From: Pseudoalteromonas undina
GTDB lineage: Bacteria; Pseudomonadota; Gammaproteobacteria; Enterobacterales; Alteromonadaceae
Assembly (NCBI RefSeq): GCF_000238275.3
Contig: NZ_AHCF03000001.1
Location: 62,001-126,000 of the forward strand
Length of the DNA: 64,000 bases
Direction of reading: 5' to 3'
In this document: positions 1 to 7,851 of the stretch, one piece after another
Layout of the letters: each line of letters begins with the position of its first letter
How positions within the stretch are numbered: position 1 is the first letter of the stretch
Notes under the pieces: generated by a model
What the model saw: only the letters and a program-made list of their open reading frames with translations
Databases searched by the model: none
What the model was told of the DNA's origin: nothing
Made by a program: the position numbers and the translations under genes

Positions 1-14
1 CTATGAGGTGGCTG

Positions 15-108
15 GCAGCAAACAGGAGGAGCTAAAGAAGAGTCTTCATTAGAGGTTGGGTGTTTGCTGCAACAATACAAAATCATGGTTGGGTGATTAT
101 TTGTATTG
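15..108. repeat. Two perfect inverted repeats beside the first small gene
   Basis: Two perfect inverted repeats lie here. GCAGCAAACA at 15-24 pairs with TGTTTGCTGC at 61-70, and CAATACAAA at 73-81 pairs with TTTGTATTG at 100-108. The second hairpin spans the stop codon of the small minus-strand gene at 97-237, so both would form in that gene's 3' untranslated RNA. Neither is followed by a clear T-tract on the minus strand, so they are not obvious Rho-independent terminators. The left edge of the window cuts off the context. Confidence 0.5.
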
Positions 109-237
109 AATTGCACCGCCAAGTGCTAATTTTTTTCCGTAACGGTTAAGTTTAGCTAGCATTTTTGCTTTGCGATTAGTTGGCTTAACGGCAACGTGAG
201 TTGTGGCTGTTTGGTTAAGTGTATTAATTGGGTTCAT
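97..237 (-). CDS. Small hypothetical basic protein, 46 aa
   Basis: I do not recognise this gene. The ATG at 237 is preceded on the minus strand by GGAG about eight bases upstream, which favours it over an in-frame start at 285. The product is 46 residues, rich in Lys, Arg, Asn and Thr, with a basic middle (NRKAKMLAKLNRYGKK). It has no membrane segment or signal peptide. It stands alone, with hairpins around its stop codon and a long AT-rich region upstream. The good ribosome site supports it being real. A chance ORF cannot be excluded. Confidence 0.45.
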   Translation of the reverse strand: MNPINTLNQTATTHVAVKPTNRKAKMLAKLNRYGKKLALGGAIQYK

Positions 238-634
238 TTTATTCGCTCCATGGTTGTGTCTGTTGAAAACATGTGCATTTTGCACGCAGGGTGGTTAAAA
301 ATAAAGCGATAAAAATTACTGGTGAAGTATTAGTTTTTTTAATCCGAAACCGTTTTATTAATTTGTCGTTCAACTACTGGTTTATTATTTTTTGTATAAT
401 TATTCATCTGGGTTCATTGCTATGTCGCTTTTATATGGGGTCTTTTCGGTTTTTTTGAGTTTAAACTGTTTATAAAAAGAGTTTTTTGAATATTTATTCA
501 GATTAAATTATTTTGTATTGGTTGGGCTTAACTTTGCTTTATTCAAAGATTTAACATGTTATTTATAGGTGGTTAATTATTTATCAGATAAGAGCAGTAA
601 ATAAACGATAAAAATAGTGTTGCGAGGTTTTTAA

Positions 635-825
635 ATTATAAAAAAAGTGCCTAGGTTACTAGGCACTTTGGAGTTAGTTGCGTTTTAAAACGCTTCTAAC
701 TGGGGAACGTACCATCTCATGAATATAAATCTAAAAAGATGGGTTTAATTATGTTTGCAATTTGGGCTTACAATCATCAGCTTGGGTGGCATTTTAACTA
801 TTCTAGAGCGAAGCGAAGATTATAC
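635..825 (-). ncRNA. Candidate small RNA with three hairpins
   Basis: Read on the minus strand, this segment has a hairpin pairing CCATCT (737-742) with AGATGG (712-717). Next comes a long hairpin over 673-700 with arms GTTAG and CTAAC around the self-complementary core GCGTTTTAAAACGC. Last is an 11-bp terminator stem (644-669) followed by a run of T. A perfect TATAAT lies at about 821-826 on the minus strand, with only a weak -35 (TTCATA, 18-base spacer). No open reading frame of note occurs inside. No known small-RNA family was recognised. This is an inference from structure plus an otherwise orphan terminator, and the 5' end is uncertain. Confidence 0.4.
644..669 (-). terminator. Rho-independent terminator, minus direction
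   Basis: The arms AAAGTGCCTAG and CTAGGCACTTT form a perfect 11-bp stem with a GTTA loop. On the minus strand the stem continues into a run of seven T. It is too far from the yggN-like gene, which has its own hairpin at 940-968, so it more likely ends a separate transcript. Confidence 0.7.
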
Positions 826-939
826 TTTGGTTTGTATTTTACTATGAAGCCACAAAACAATGCTGCACAGCAAGAGTAGATCCGCTCAACAGTCTATTAT
901 TTGAGTTAAATGGTTTTAAATAGGGTATAAAAGGCAAAA

Positions 940-968
940 TGCGGCATAGCTTAAAAGCAAATGCCGCA
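940..968 (-). terminator. Terminator-like hairpin after the yggN-like gene
   Basis: TGCGGCAT (940-947) pairs with ATGCCGCA (961-968) around a 13-base loop. On the minus strand the stem is followed by TTTTGCCTTTTA. It lies 30 bases past the stop of the minus-strand gene at 998-1792. The T-tract is interrupted, so it is moderate rather than strong. Confidence 0.5.
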
Positions 969-997
969 AAGGGAGATTAATGCGGGGTATTATTCTA

Positions 998-1792
998 TTA
1001 GTGCTGTTTAATAGTAAATAGCTCATAGCCTTTTAATGCAGGAACTTGAGCGGTTAGTTGCGTTTCTTGTTGTGCTATTTCAACAAAATCATCACATAAT
1101 GAATTTGCACGCTTTTCAAGTGTTTTGGCATGCAGCTCTACTTTTTCTTCTATTTGTGCGCCCATATTTTCCATGCGCTCTTCAAATGCTTGCATGTCAC
1201 CGCCTGAACTCATTAACTCAGAGCCCAATGCCACTAAAATGCTGCCCATTGATTCCATTACTGCTGATTCAACTGCTGTTTCTATTTGCTTTTCAAACTG
1301 CTGTTCAAAGTTTTCACCAAATTGAGTAAAGCTTTGTTGACCCATTACAAAAGTACCTTGCAGATAAAAGGTGCTTTCAACCTCTTGATGAATATCGTCC
1401 ATTAAGGCTGAAATATTATCGAGGCCGTTAATATTAAACGCATTTGCAACCTCTTCTAATGCTACACCTGCAATTTTAACCCCTTCAAGGGCAATATTGG
1501 CCACTTCAGGTAATTGCACGCGTAAATTGTCTGTGTAGTCGGTCATTGCTTGGCGCTGTGCACTATTTAATGCTACTTGCTCGCCATTGATAGACAGCTC
1601 ACCTTCAGCGGTAAATAGCATGTGCTGATTATTGGCTTTAAAAATTTCTAATTCATTAGGTTTGATGCGCACATCGTTCTTAAATTCAACGTTACATTCA
1701 TCGTTACTAAATGAAATTGAAGAGTCGCTAGTATTGTGAGCCATTGCTACTGGAGCGCACATTATCGCGCTAACTAATAATAATTTTTTCAT
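998..1792 (-). CDS. YggN-like exported protein (DUF2884)
   Basis: This is a 264-residue exported protein of the YggN/DUF2884 family, whose function is not established. An N-terminal signal peptide runs to about residue 18 (cleavage near AMA-HN). The body begins with a Cys-containing segment and a stretch of the kind GELSINGEQVALN, followed by a long helical region rich in Glu, Gln and Met (about 140-235) that is probably coiled coil. A second Cys lies near the C-terminus (SLCDDF). Length and layout match the family. It is transcribed alone, with a hairpin after its stop. It is probably periplasmic. Confidence 0.75.
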   Translation of the reverse strand: MKKLLLVSAIMCAPVAMAHNTSDSSISFSNDECNVEFKNDVRIKPNELEIFKANNQHMLFTAEGELSINGEQVALNSAQRQAMTDYTDNLRVQLPEVANIALEGVKIAGVALEEVANAFNINGLDNISALMDDIHQEVESTFYLQGTFVMGQQSFTQFGENFEQQFEKQIETAVESAVMESMGSILVALGSELMSSGGDMQAFEERMENMGAQIEEKVELHAKTLEKRANSLCDDFVEIAQQETQLTAQVPALKGYELFTIKQH

Positions 1793-2167
1793 GTTTATTC
1801 TCTGCTTTTTGCTGATGATAATTAACTTATAACAAGTTTGATGCCAATTATTTTTAATGTTTTAAAACAATGGCTTGAGATTTTTTGAATGCTTTAAAGT
1901 CGAAAGTGTACTCATTGAAAATACTAAAATATGGTCAAAATAACCAACAATTAAATGCTAATAAATAAAATTTATCGATACGATAAAAAACTCTCACTTT
2001 CCACAATTCAAATTTAACGCTATTTATTCACAATACTGACACAGAGACTATTTAGGATAGCTATGTGGCTTTATTTTGACGTAAATTTGTACAGCTAATT
2101 TATGTTGAACATTTTAATTTCACCAATTATCGCGATATAGAAATCCGTAATTGGTCTCAAACACTTT
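1793..2167. promoter_or_regulatory. Divergent intergenic region
   Basis: These 375 bases separate the divergent yggN-like gene and the small gene starting near 2168/2180, so they must hold both promoters. On the plus strand TTGACG (2076-2081) with TTTATG (2099-2104) at a 17-base spacing is a plausible weak promoter. A perfect 8-bp inverted repeat (ACCAATTA at 2122-2129, TAATTGGT at 2148-2155) sits in the predicted leader of the small gene. No open frame or RNA gene was seen. Confidence 0.35.
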
Positions 2168-2365
2168 ATGGAGTGGGTTGTGGGTAAGACATTTAGTTAC
2201 GATGCGCTAGATGATGATTTTGTTGAAGACGAATACGAAATGGTCGGGCGTAATCAACACGACAAGAAAAAGCAAAAGGTGAAAAGAAAGTTAGAGGATT
2301 ACCTTGAGCAAAAACGCTTGCGTAAAAATCTAGGTGAAGATGACTTAAACGATTATATTGATTAA
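2168..2365 (+). CDS. PA3496-family small acidic/basic protein
   Basis: This is a small soluble protein of 61-65 residues resembling the PA3496 family, an uncharacterised group. It has an acidic first half (DALDDDFVEDEYE), a basic centre (KKKQKVKRK) and the family-like tail RKLEDYLEQKRLRKNL. The ATG at 2168 has no clear ribosome site. A GTG at 2180 is preceded by GGAG with a six-base gap and may be the true start, giving 61 residues. It is monocistronic and ends before a strong bidirectional terminator. I would not assign a function. Confidence 0.65.
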   Translation: MEWVVGKTFSYDALDDDFVEDEYEMVGRNQHDKKKQKVKRKLEDYLEQKRLRKNLGEDDLNDYID

Positions 2366-2400
2366 GCTCTCGCTAGTACAAATAAGCGTTACAGTTTGTA

Positions 2401-2433
2401 ATAAAGAGGCTTTGTGCCTCTTTATAGTTTTTT
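2401..2433. terminator. Bidirectional terminator
   Basis: A perfect 10-bp stem (ATAAAGAGGC / GCCTCTTTAT) with a five-base loop is followed by AGTTTTTT on the plus strand. It sits between the convergent small gene (ending 2365) and the glutathione peroxidase (ending 2438). Confidence 0.8.
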
Positions 2434-2437
2434 GGGG

Positions 2438-2929
2438 TTAAGCCTTAGCTGCAAGCAGAGCTTTTTCAATTACTTTTTCTAGTTTTTCAGGTTTAGTAAT
2501 AGGTGCAAAGCGCTTAATAGGTGTACCATCTGCCGCTACTAAAAACTTAGTGAAGTTCCACTTAATTTTTCGGGTTAAAAACCCCGGTAGTACAGACTTT
2601 AAATAGCGGAAAACAGAATCTGTATGCTGGCCATTTACATTCACTTTTTCTGCGATTAAAAAACTAACCCCGTAATTTATTAAACAACCTTGCGCTATTT
2701 GCTCAGCGTCGCCGGGCTCTTGTTGACCAAATTGGTTACATGGAAAGCCTATAATGATCAAACCTTGGCTTGCATACTTTTCATGTAATGCTTGCAATGA
2801 CTGATATTGATAAGTTAATCCACATTCACTTGCGGTATTTACGATTAATACAACTTTACCTTCAAACTCTTTAAAGTCGATTGGCTGGCCTTGTAGGCTG
2901 GTAGTCTTTAGTTGATGGAATGGGTGCAT
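2438..2929 (-). CDS. Glutathione peroxidase family protein (BtuE-like)
   Basis: This is a 163-residue thiol peroxidase of the glutathione peroxidase family, which reduces hydroperoxides; the bacterial members often use thioredoxin. The catalytic set is visible: Cys36 in NTASECGL, Gln70 in FPCNQFGQQEPG and Trp124 in KWNFTKF. Cysteine rather than selenocysteine is used. There is no signal peptide, so it is cytoplasmic. Length matches the family (about 160-185). It is monocistronic and convergent with the small gene at 2168. E. coli BtuE is the nearest named relative, but I would not assign the symbol firmly. Confidence 0.88.
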   Translation of the reverse strand: MHPFHQLKTTSLQGQPIDFKEFEGKVVLIVNTASECGLTYQYQSLQALHEKYASQGLIIIGFPCNQFGQQEPGDAEQIAQGCLINYGVSFLIAEKVNVNGQHTDSVFRYLKSVLPGFLTRKIKWNFTKFLVAADGTPIKRFAPITKPEKLEKVIEKALLAAKA

Positions 2930-3018
2930 ATAAATACGCTTATTATTTGTTTATTTTGCATAGTCTAACCCTTGCGTGATGATCTACAAAGTCTAAGTCA
3001 CTTTTACAGCGCTTACTG

Positions 3019-3318
3019 CTAATTTAAAATTAAAAATAGCCCCATACCGGCCAAGGTCGTTAAGTAAATATTATGCGTTTTGTAAGCAACAACAATAGCG
3101 ACTATGGCAGCACTGAGATAAGGGTTCTGCCAGTTTAGATTAATACCTTCGTCATTTATAAATACAATTGGCACCCAAATCGCCGTTAGTACCGCAGGTG
3201 CACTAAAGCTCAAAAACTGTTGCATTTTAGGCCCTACTTTAAATGGCAAGGCGCGGTGTAAGAATAAATAGCGAGTAAAAAAAGTAATACATGCCATTAG
3301 TAAAATAGTGGTCATCAT
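3019..3318 (-). CDS. azlD: AzlD-family branched-chain amino acid transport subunit
   Basis: This is a 99-residue membrane protein with about four hydrophobic segments, of the AzlD family. With AzlC it forms a branched-chain amino-acid exporter; E. coli YgaZH exports valine and methionine. The motif [10 protein letters not shown] near the N-terminus is typical. Its start overlaps the stop of the upstream azlC in an ATGA arrangement (3315-3318), so the two are translationally coupled and surely one operon. Confidence 0.88.
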   Translation of the reverse strand: MMTTILLMACITFFTRYLFLHRALPFKVGPKMQQFLSFSAPAVLTAIWVPIVFINDEGINLNWQNPYLSAAIVAIVVAYKTHNIYLTTLAGMGLFLILN

Positions 3319-4019
3319 TTTTTGGCCCCCTTATTTTGCACTAATCTGGTAACAGCGTAACCTGCGCTCATTGCTAGAAGCGCAGAGCATACTAACCATA
3401 ATTCAAAGCCTGTGCTTTTTAATAAAGTGGCACTGATCCCTGCAACAATGACTGTAACTAGAGTAGCTAAGTTTTTAATCCCTGGAATTACTAAGGCAAT
3501 AAAAGTTGCTGCAATAGCAAAATCGAGTCCTAAATTAGTGAGATCTGGAAGCATAGTACCGGCTACAATGCCAATGAGGGTCCAAATATTCCACGCAATA
3601 TAAAAGCTAAAACCTGCGCTCAATGCATAAATTAAACGGGTTTTAGTACGATAGGCGCGCGGGTGGTGCGAAAAAGCAAATAGTTCATCAGTTAACACAA
3701 AGCTGACAGGCAGGCGCCATCGCATGGGTTGCTCAATCACTTTGTGACGAACTGCCAAGCCATATAAAAAATGGCGAGAGCTAATAATAAACGTGGTAAA
3801 AAGAATGGTTAGTAGAGGGGTATTACCAGCAATGAGCTCAATTGCAACCAGCTGCGCCGAGCCTGCAAATACCAGTAGCGACATGGCTTGAGTTTCAAAT
3901 GGGGTAAAGCCATTTTGTATTGCTAACGAGCCACATAAAATGCCCCAAGGAATAACCGCTAAACACAGTGGCAGCATATCTAAAAAGCCTTTTAATACTG
4001 GTTTTTTAATTGATTGCAT
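3315..4019 (-). CDS. azlC: AzlC-family branched-chain amino acid exporter, large subunit
   Basis: This is a 234-residue polytopic inner-membrane protein of the AzlC/YgaZ family, the large subunit of a branched-chain amino-acid exporter. The family signature is seen early (LCLAVIPWGILCGSLA) and further helices follow. I choose the ATG at 4019 (MQSIKKPVL), preceded by a GAG element eight bases upstream. A GTG at 4037 is in frame but has poor support. It is followed by azlD with a 4-base overlap. No local regulator is encoded next to it. Substrate is inferred from family only. Confidence 0.88.
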   Translation of the reverse strand: MQSIKKPVLKGFLDMLPLCLAVIPWGILCGSLAIQNGFTPFETQAMSLLVFAGSAQLVAIELIAGNTPLLTILFTTFIISSRHFLYGLAVRHKVIEQPMRWRLPVSFVLTDELFAFSHHPRAYRTKTRLIYALSAGFSFYIAWNIWTLIGIVAGTMLPDLTNLGLDFAIAATFIALVIPGIKNLATLVTVIVAGISATLLKSTGFELWLVCSALLAMSAGYAVTRLVQNKGAKK

Positions 4020-4124
4020 GTGTTTTACTCTGCGCACTGGTAGAAAGACTCATCGGGATACCTTAATATTGAGAAGCTAAAATAGTTAGCGTTTTAGATG
4101 ATACTTTTTTTTAGGGAAGGTGCA

Positions 4125-4781
4125 ATGTTTAAGGTAAAAGTGTGGGATGGCTTTGTAAGAAGCTTTCATTGGTTATTAGTATTGAGTATTGCTGCGCTTT
4201 ATTTTAGTGCAGAAGAGGGCATGATCGAACTTCATTTTGTGGTTGGCTTTTTTACTTTAGCGCTTATTTCAACACGAATTATATGGGGCCTATTTGGCAG
4301 TAAAACAGCAAAAATATCGGTATTACTGCACTCTCCTAAATCGGTGCTTGCTTCTTTTGCTGGCAAAAAAACAAATGAGGCGGGCCATTCTGCACCTGGT
4401 AGCTATATGGTGTTATTATTTTTTATTCTGATCATAGCGCAGCTAGTAAGCGGTTTAATGAGCAGTGATGGTATTTTAACTGATGGCCCGTTAGCGCAGT
4501 ATGTATCAAGTGATACCATTGATTTTGCCAATTGGTTGCACCATATCAATTTTGATATTTTATTTTATGCGATTATTTTGCATGTTGTGGCTATTATTGC
4601 TTACAAAATTAAAGGCAAACCATTAGTCAAAGCAATGATCACCGGTAATAAAGCACTAGCAACAAAAAGCTCAGAGCCAGAGACAAAGTCACCATGGGTT
4701 GCATGGGTTATATTTTTGCTACTACTAGTTTTATTAATGAGTACCTGGGGAAGTGAGCATTTAAGTTATTTGCTTAGTTAA
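4125..4781 (+). CDS. Cytochrome b561-family membrane protein
   Basis: This is a di-haem-type b cytochrome of the inner membrane, about 218 residues. It has four to five hydrophobic helices and His residues in the expected places (RSFHWLL near residue 16, a second His in ELHFVVGF, and HH plus LHVV in the third and fourth helices). Such proteins pass electrons between quinols and periplasmic c-type partners. The ATG at 4125 has GGAAGG just upstream and is preferred over the ATG at 4098. A Ser/Glu/Lys linker precedes an extra C-terminal helix. The convergent cytochrome c' gene next door is a plausible partner, which is inference. Confidence 0.8.
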   Translation: MFKVKVWDGFVRSFHWLLVLSIAALYFSAEEGMIELHFVVGFFTLALISTRIIWGLFGSKTAKISVLLHSPKSVLASFAGKKTNEAGHSAPGSYMVLLFFILIIAQLVSGLMSSDGILTDGPLAQYVSSDTIDFANWLHHINFDILFYAIILHVVAIIAYKIKGKPLVKAMITGNKALATKSSEPETKSPWVAWVIFLLLLVLLMSTWGSEHLSYLLS

Positions 4782-4786
4782 AAAAA

Positions 4787-4811
4787 GTGGCGCTAATACA
4801 GCGCCATTTTT
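4787..4811. terminator. Bidirectional terminator between cytochrome genes
   Basis: TGGCGC (4788-4793) pairs with GCGCCA (4801-4806), flanked by A6 on the left and T5 on the right. The stem can therefore end transcription from both the cytochrome b gene (plus) and the cytochrome c' gene (minus). Confidence 0.75.
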
Positions 4812-4833
4812 GTTCTTAATACACAGTTATATA

Positions 4834-5286
4834 TTAGTCTTTGAATTGCTTATGACAATCTTTACAGCCTTTAGCCCATGCACCAAACGCTTTACCAATA
4901 ACAGCTTTGTCACCGGTTTGAGCTGCTACAGCAAGTTCATCAGCATATTGTTGAAATGCTGTCGCTTTTTTCATAAAAGTATCGTTTTCAGACCATACCG
5001 CAGGAAGTGCTGATGTATCACCCTTATCAGTACCTGCGTAAAAAGCTTCCCAAGGCATTTTAGACAATGCCGCTGCGTTATTTGCACGCTGCTTAAATTG
5101 CTCTGCATCAAAAGGAATTTTACCCTTGAGCATGGCACCCATATCGCCTATTTGAACTGAAATCATAGAAAATGCAGCTTGGCGATACTCAATCGCATCA
5201 CTCGGCTCTTTGAATGCAGAATTTGCAGATACGCTAAATGCGCATGTAGATAGTAACGCCCCGATAAATACTTGCTTCAATTTCAC
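4834..5286 (-). CDS. Periplasmic cytochrome c' (class II)
   Basis: This is a 150-residue class II c-type cytochrome. A signal peptide runs to about residue 21 (SVSA-NS). The haem-binding CKDCH is at 141-145, near the C-terminus as expected for four-helix-bundle cytochromes c'. The N-terminal helix has the usual YRQAAFSMIS and GAMLKGKIPFD segments. It acts in the periplasm, in electron transfer or in binding nitric oxide; the exact role is not visible. It converges with the cytochrome b561-like gene. Its promoter region lies in 5287-5506, shared with the divergent protease gene. Confidence 0.9.
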   Translation of the reverse strand: MKLKQVFIGALLSTCAFSVSANSAFKEPSDAIEYRQAAFSMISVQIGDMGAMLKGKIPFDAEQFKQRANNAAALSKMPWEAFYAGTDKGDTSALPAVWSENDTFMKKATAFQQYADELAVAAQTGDKAVIGKAFGAWAKGCKDCHKQFKD

Positions 5287-5506
5287 TTTACTCTACTCCT
5301 TTAAGGGTTCTTTAATTATCTTTGTATCTTAGCTCAGGCTTTAGTTCAAGGGAATGCATAGATTATTACTTTGATATTATTAATGGGCTTGAATCAGACT
5401 GATATTATTTCATGGTTTATTGTGAATATTTGTAAACGCGGTGTTGCTGGTTGCTGCTTGGTTGTGTACATTCAGATGTCATAAAAATAACCAATGAAGA
5501 GCGTTT

Positions 5507-7840
5507 ATGAAAAATAATATTTTTAAGCTGTCAGCGTTGTCTGCAGCGATAGTAATTTCGTTATCAGGATGTGGTGGCAGCGATAATGACAATAATAATA
5601 AAGTCCCTGTTGTTACTGATGTTGCACCAAAGGCAAGTGATGTCGTAGTCGTTGATTTAAAACAGTGGGTTCCAGTTACTGCTGATTTTAAAGCAAGTGA
5701 TAATGATGGTGATGCACTTACTTTTAGCTTTACTGAAAATGGCGAGGAAATTACCGCGCAAGATGGTGTGTTTAAGTTTAGCCATGGCATGTTAACGGTA
5801 GATGGTAACTCGTTTACATATGTTCCTGTCTCAGGGGAAGATGCTGTTATTGACTACACAGTAACTGCAAACGGTAAAACGGCCTCTGCGAAAATTAATA
5901 TTTCAGGAATTATTGGAGACCCTCTTGCAAATGAGCAGTGGCATTTAAACAATACTGGTCAGAAAGCTTACTCGCTCAGTGACGAGATGAAGCAAGGCCT
6001 AATTGATTTATACGTTAGCTTATTTGGCGATACAGAAGAACAAGCGCAAGCCGATGTTAACGCTAGTTTTGCTCAATCGGAGGCGACCGAGCTTGTTGCT
6101 GGTGAAGATATGAATGTTGTTGATGCTTATGCTCAAGGTGTTACTGGGGCAGGTGTAACGGCAGTTGTAATCGATTCAGGTATGGAAATCCGCCATGAAG
6201 ATCTGATAGATAATGTATTACCAAACCGTTCTTTAAACTTAAATGCTGATGCGACTGACCGTACAGATCCTACTAGTATGTCAAACAGTGGTGATCATGG
6301 TACAAGTGTAGCTGGTTTGATTGCTGCAAAAGGTTGGAATGGTAAAGGTGGCCGTGGTGTTGCTCCTGATGCTGGTTTAATTGGTATGAATTACCTTGGT
6401 GGTGCTAAAATCCCACAAACTGAGTTAATGGTGCATGGTTTCCCTGGAAGCGGCATTAGCACAACAGAAAATATTTCTGCATTTAACCGTAGTTATGGCA
6501 TAACTTTCCCAACATTTATTGCTTATTCAGAACTAGATGAAGCTATTGAGTCATACCCAAACCTAAATCTGCGAGATGGTAAGGGTGCACTTAATATGAA
6601 ATCGAGTGGTAACTCTTTTGTTGATGGCGGAGATGAAGGCTCACTATGTGAAGATAATGGTGCTAACGACTTAGGTTTAACATGTTACAACGGTGCGTTT
6701 GAGCCAAGCCAAGGTCATCCTTACTATCTAAGTGTTGCTGCTGTAAATGCAAATGGTAAGCATACTAGCTACTCAACTGCAGGTGCTAACTTAATGGTTT
6801 CAGCGCCAGCTGGTGAATATGGTCGTTGGGCACCTGCAATGGTAACAACGGATCAGATGACATGTATCAACGGTTACTCAGGCTTTAATAGTGGTGCTGT
6901 TGCAAGCTTTACTCAAGCATATGGAGAAGAGTTTGCTATAAGCCAATTCCCATTCAACTACCCTGGTAATGAAGATAACGCAAGTTGTAACTACACATCT
7001 ACATTTAACGGTACATCGTCTGCTGCGCCAAATGCATCAGGTGTAGTGTCGCTAATTCTTTCCGCTAATCCTGAACTAACTTGGCGTGATGTGCGTCATA
7101 TCTTAGCATCAACAAGTACATCAATTGACGCTGAAAATGCCCCTGTGAAGTTAACTACCGCAGATGGTGAGTTTGTTGCACATGACGGTTGGGTTGAAAA
7201 TGCGGCAGGTTTCAGCTTTAATAATTTATATGGCTTTGGTCGCGTAGATGCTGGTGCAGCTGTTGCCATGGCTAAATCTTATGACGCTTCATTAGGTGAG
7301 CAAGTAATTACGGATTGGAATGGTGTTGGTTCAGTAGTTGCTGAAAGTGCACTAGCTTTAGAAATTCCTGATAACAGCGCTACAGGTTTAACGCAAGAAA
7401 TTGTAGTTACAGAAGAGCTCAATATTGAAGCGATGCAATTTAAGTTTGATGTAAGCAATCCTGAAATGGGCTTCGGTTTGGGTAATGGGACACAAACATC
7501 TGCTGGTAACGATTTAGCTATTGAGGTTACTTCGCCAGCAGGTACTCGAAGTGTATTACTTTCATCTAAACAAGCTTTGTTCTTCCCTGCATATAGCTTC
7601 ACTAATGGCTGGAGTGTTGGTTATGTACTTAAAGATGCTGTGATGCTTTCAAATGCTTTCTACGGAGAGTCTACGAAAGGTACCTGGACAGTTCGTTTGT
7701 TAGATACAAGCGCCGACAGCTTTGCATTTAGTAGAGGCACAAATAATGCCCTAGGCGTTACTGGTATTAGTAATAATAACTCAGCAAGTGTACTTGAAGG
7801 TGTATCTCTTCGTGCATTTGGTCACGCAGGTCAAGAGTAA
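5507..7840 (+). CDS. Lipoprotein subtilisin/kexin-like serine protease (S8) with P domain
   Basis: This is a 777-residue secreted serine protease. A lipobox with Cys22 (SLSGC) and Gly at +2 predicts outer-membrane anchoring. Residues about 34-135 form an Ig/cadherin-like domain (ASDNDGDALTFSF). The catalytic triad is Asp223 (VVIDSG), His264 (GDHGTS) and Ser504 (NGTSSAAP). The 240-residue gap between His and Ser is unusually long for a subtilase. Residues about 620-770 look like the proprotein-convertase P domain (GTWTVRLLD). No inhibitor I9-type propeptide is present in cis. The gene is followed after 11 bases by a small exported protein, an arrangement like that of Aeromonas sobria ASP protease and its chaperone ORF2. 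Substrates are unknown. Confidence 0.88.
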   Translation: MKNNIFKLSALSAAIVISLSGCGGSDNDNNNKVPVVTDVAPKASDVVVVDLKQWVPVTADFKASDNDGDALTFSFTENGEEITAQDGVFKFSHGMLTVDGNSFTYVPVSGEDAVIDYTVTANGKTASAKINISGIIGDPLANEQWHLNNTGQKAYSLSDEMKQGLIDLYVSLFGDTEEQAQADVNASFAQSEATELVAGEDMNVVDAYAQGVTGAGVTAVVIDSGMEIRHEDLIDNVLPNRSLNLNADATDRTDPTSMSNSGDHGTSVAGLIAAKGWNGKGGRGVAPDAGLIGMNYLGGAKIPQTELMVHGFPGSGISTTENISAFNRSYGITFPTFIAYSELDEAIESYPNLNLRDGKGALNMKSSGNSFVDGGDEGSLCEDNGANDLGLTCYNGAFEPSQGHPYYLSVAAVNANGKHTSYSTAGANLMVSAPAGEYGRWAPAMVTTDQMTCINGYSGFNSGAVASFTQAYGEEFAISQFPFNYPGNEDNASCNYTSTFNGTSSAAPNASGVVSLILSANPELTWRDVRHILASTSTSIDAENAPVKLTTADGEFVAHDGWVENAAGFSFNNLYGFGRVDAGAAVAMAKSYDASLGEQVITDWNGVGSVVAESALALEIPDNSATGLTQEIVVTEELNIEAMQFKFDVSNPEMGFGLGNGTQTSAGNDLAIEVTSPAGTRSVLLSSKQALFFPAYSFTNGWSVGYVLKDAVMLSNAFYGESTKGTWTVRLLDTSADSFAFSRGTNNALGVTGISNNNSASVLEGVSLRAFGHAGQE

Positions 7841-7851
7841 GGATTATAAAG

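Larger units (their letters stand above)
238..997. other. Long AT-rich intergenic stretch
   Basis: There is no convincing protein gene in these roughly 760 bases. A short plus-strand open frame at 273-458 is low-complexity (Phe/Ile-rich), and I see no ribosome site for it. The stretch holds a candidate minus-strand small RNA ending in a strong terminator hairpin (635-825). It also holds a terminator-like hairpin just downstream of the yggN-like gene (935-968). The rest is AT-rich with no repeat or structure I can support. Confidence 0.5.

Noticed and set aside
273..458. A 61-residue plus-strand open frame
   Set aside because: Low-complexity hydrophobic sequence in AT-rich DNA, no ribosome site that I can see, and no resemblance to a known family.
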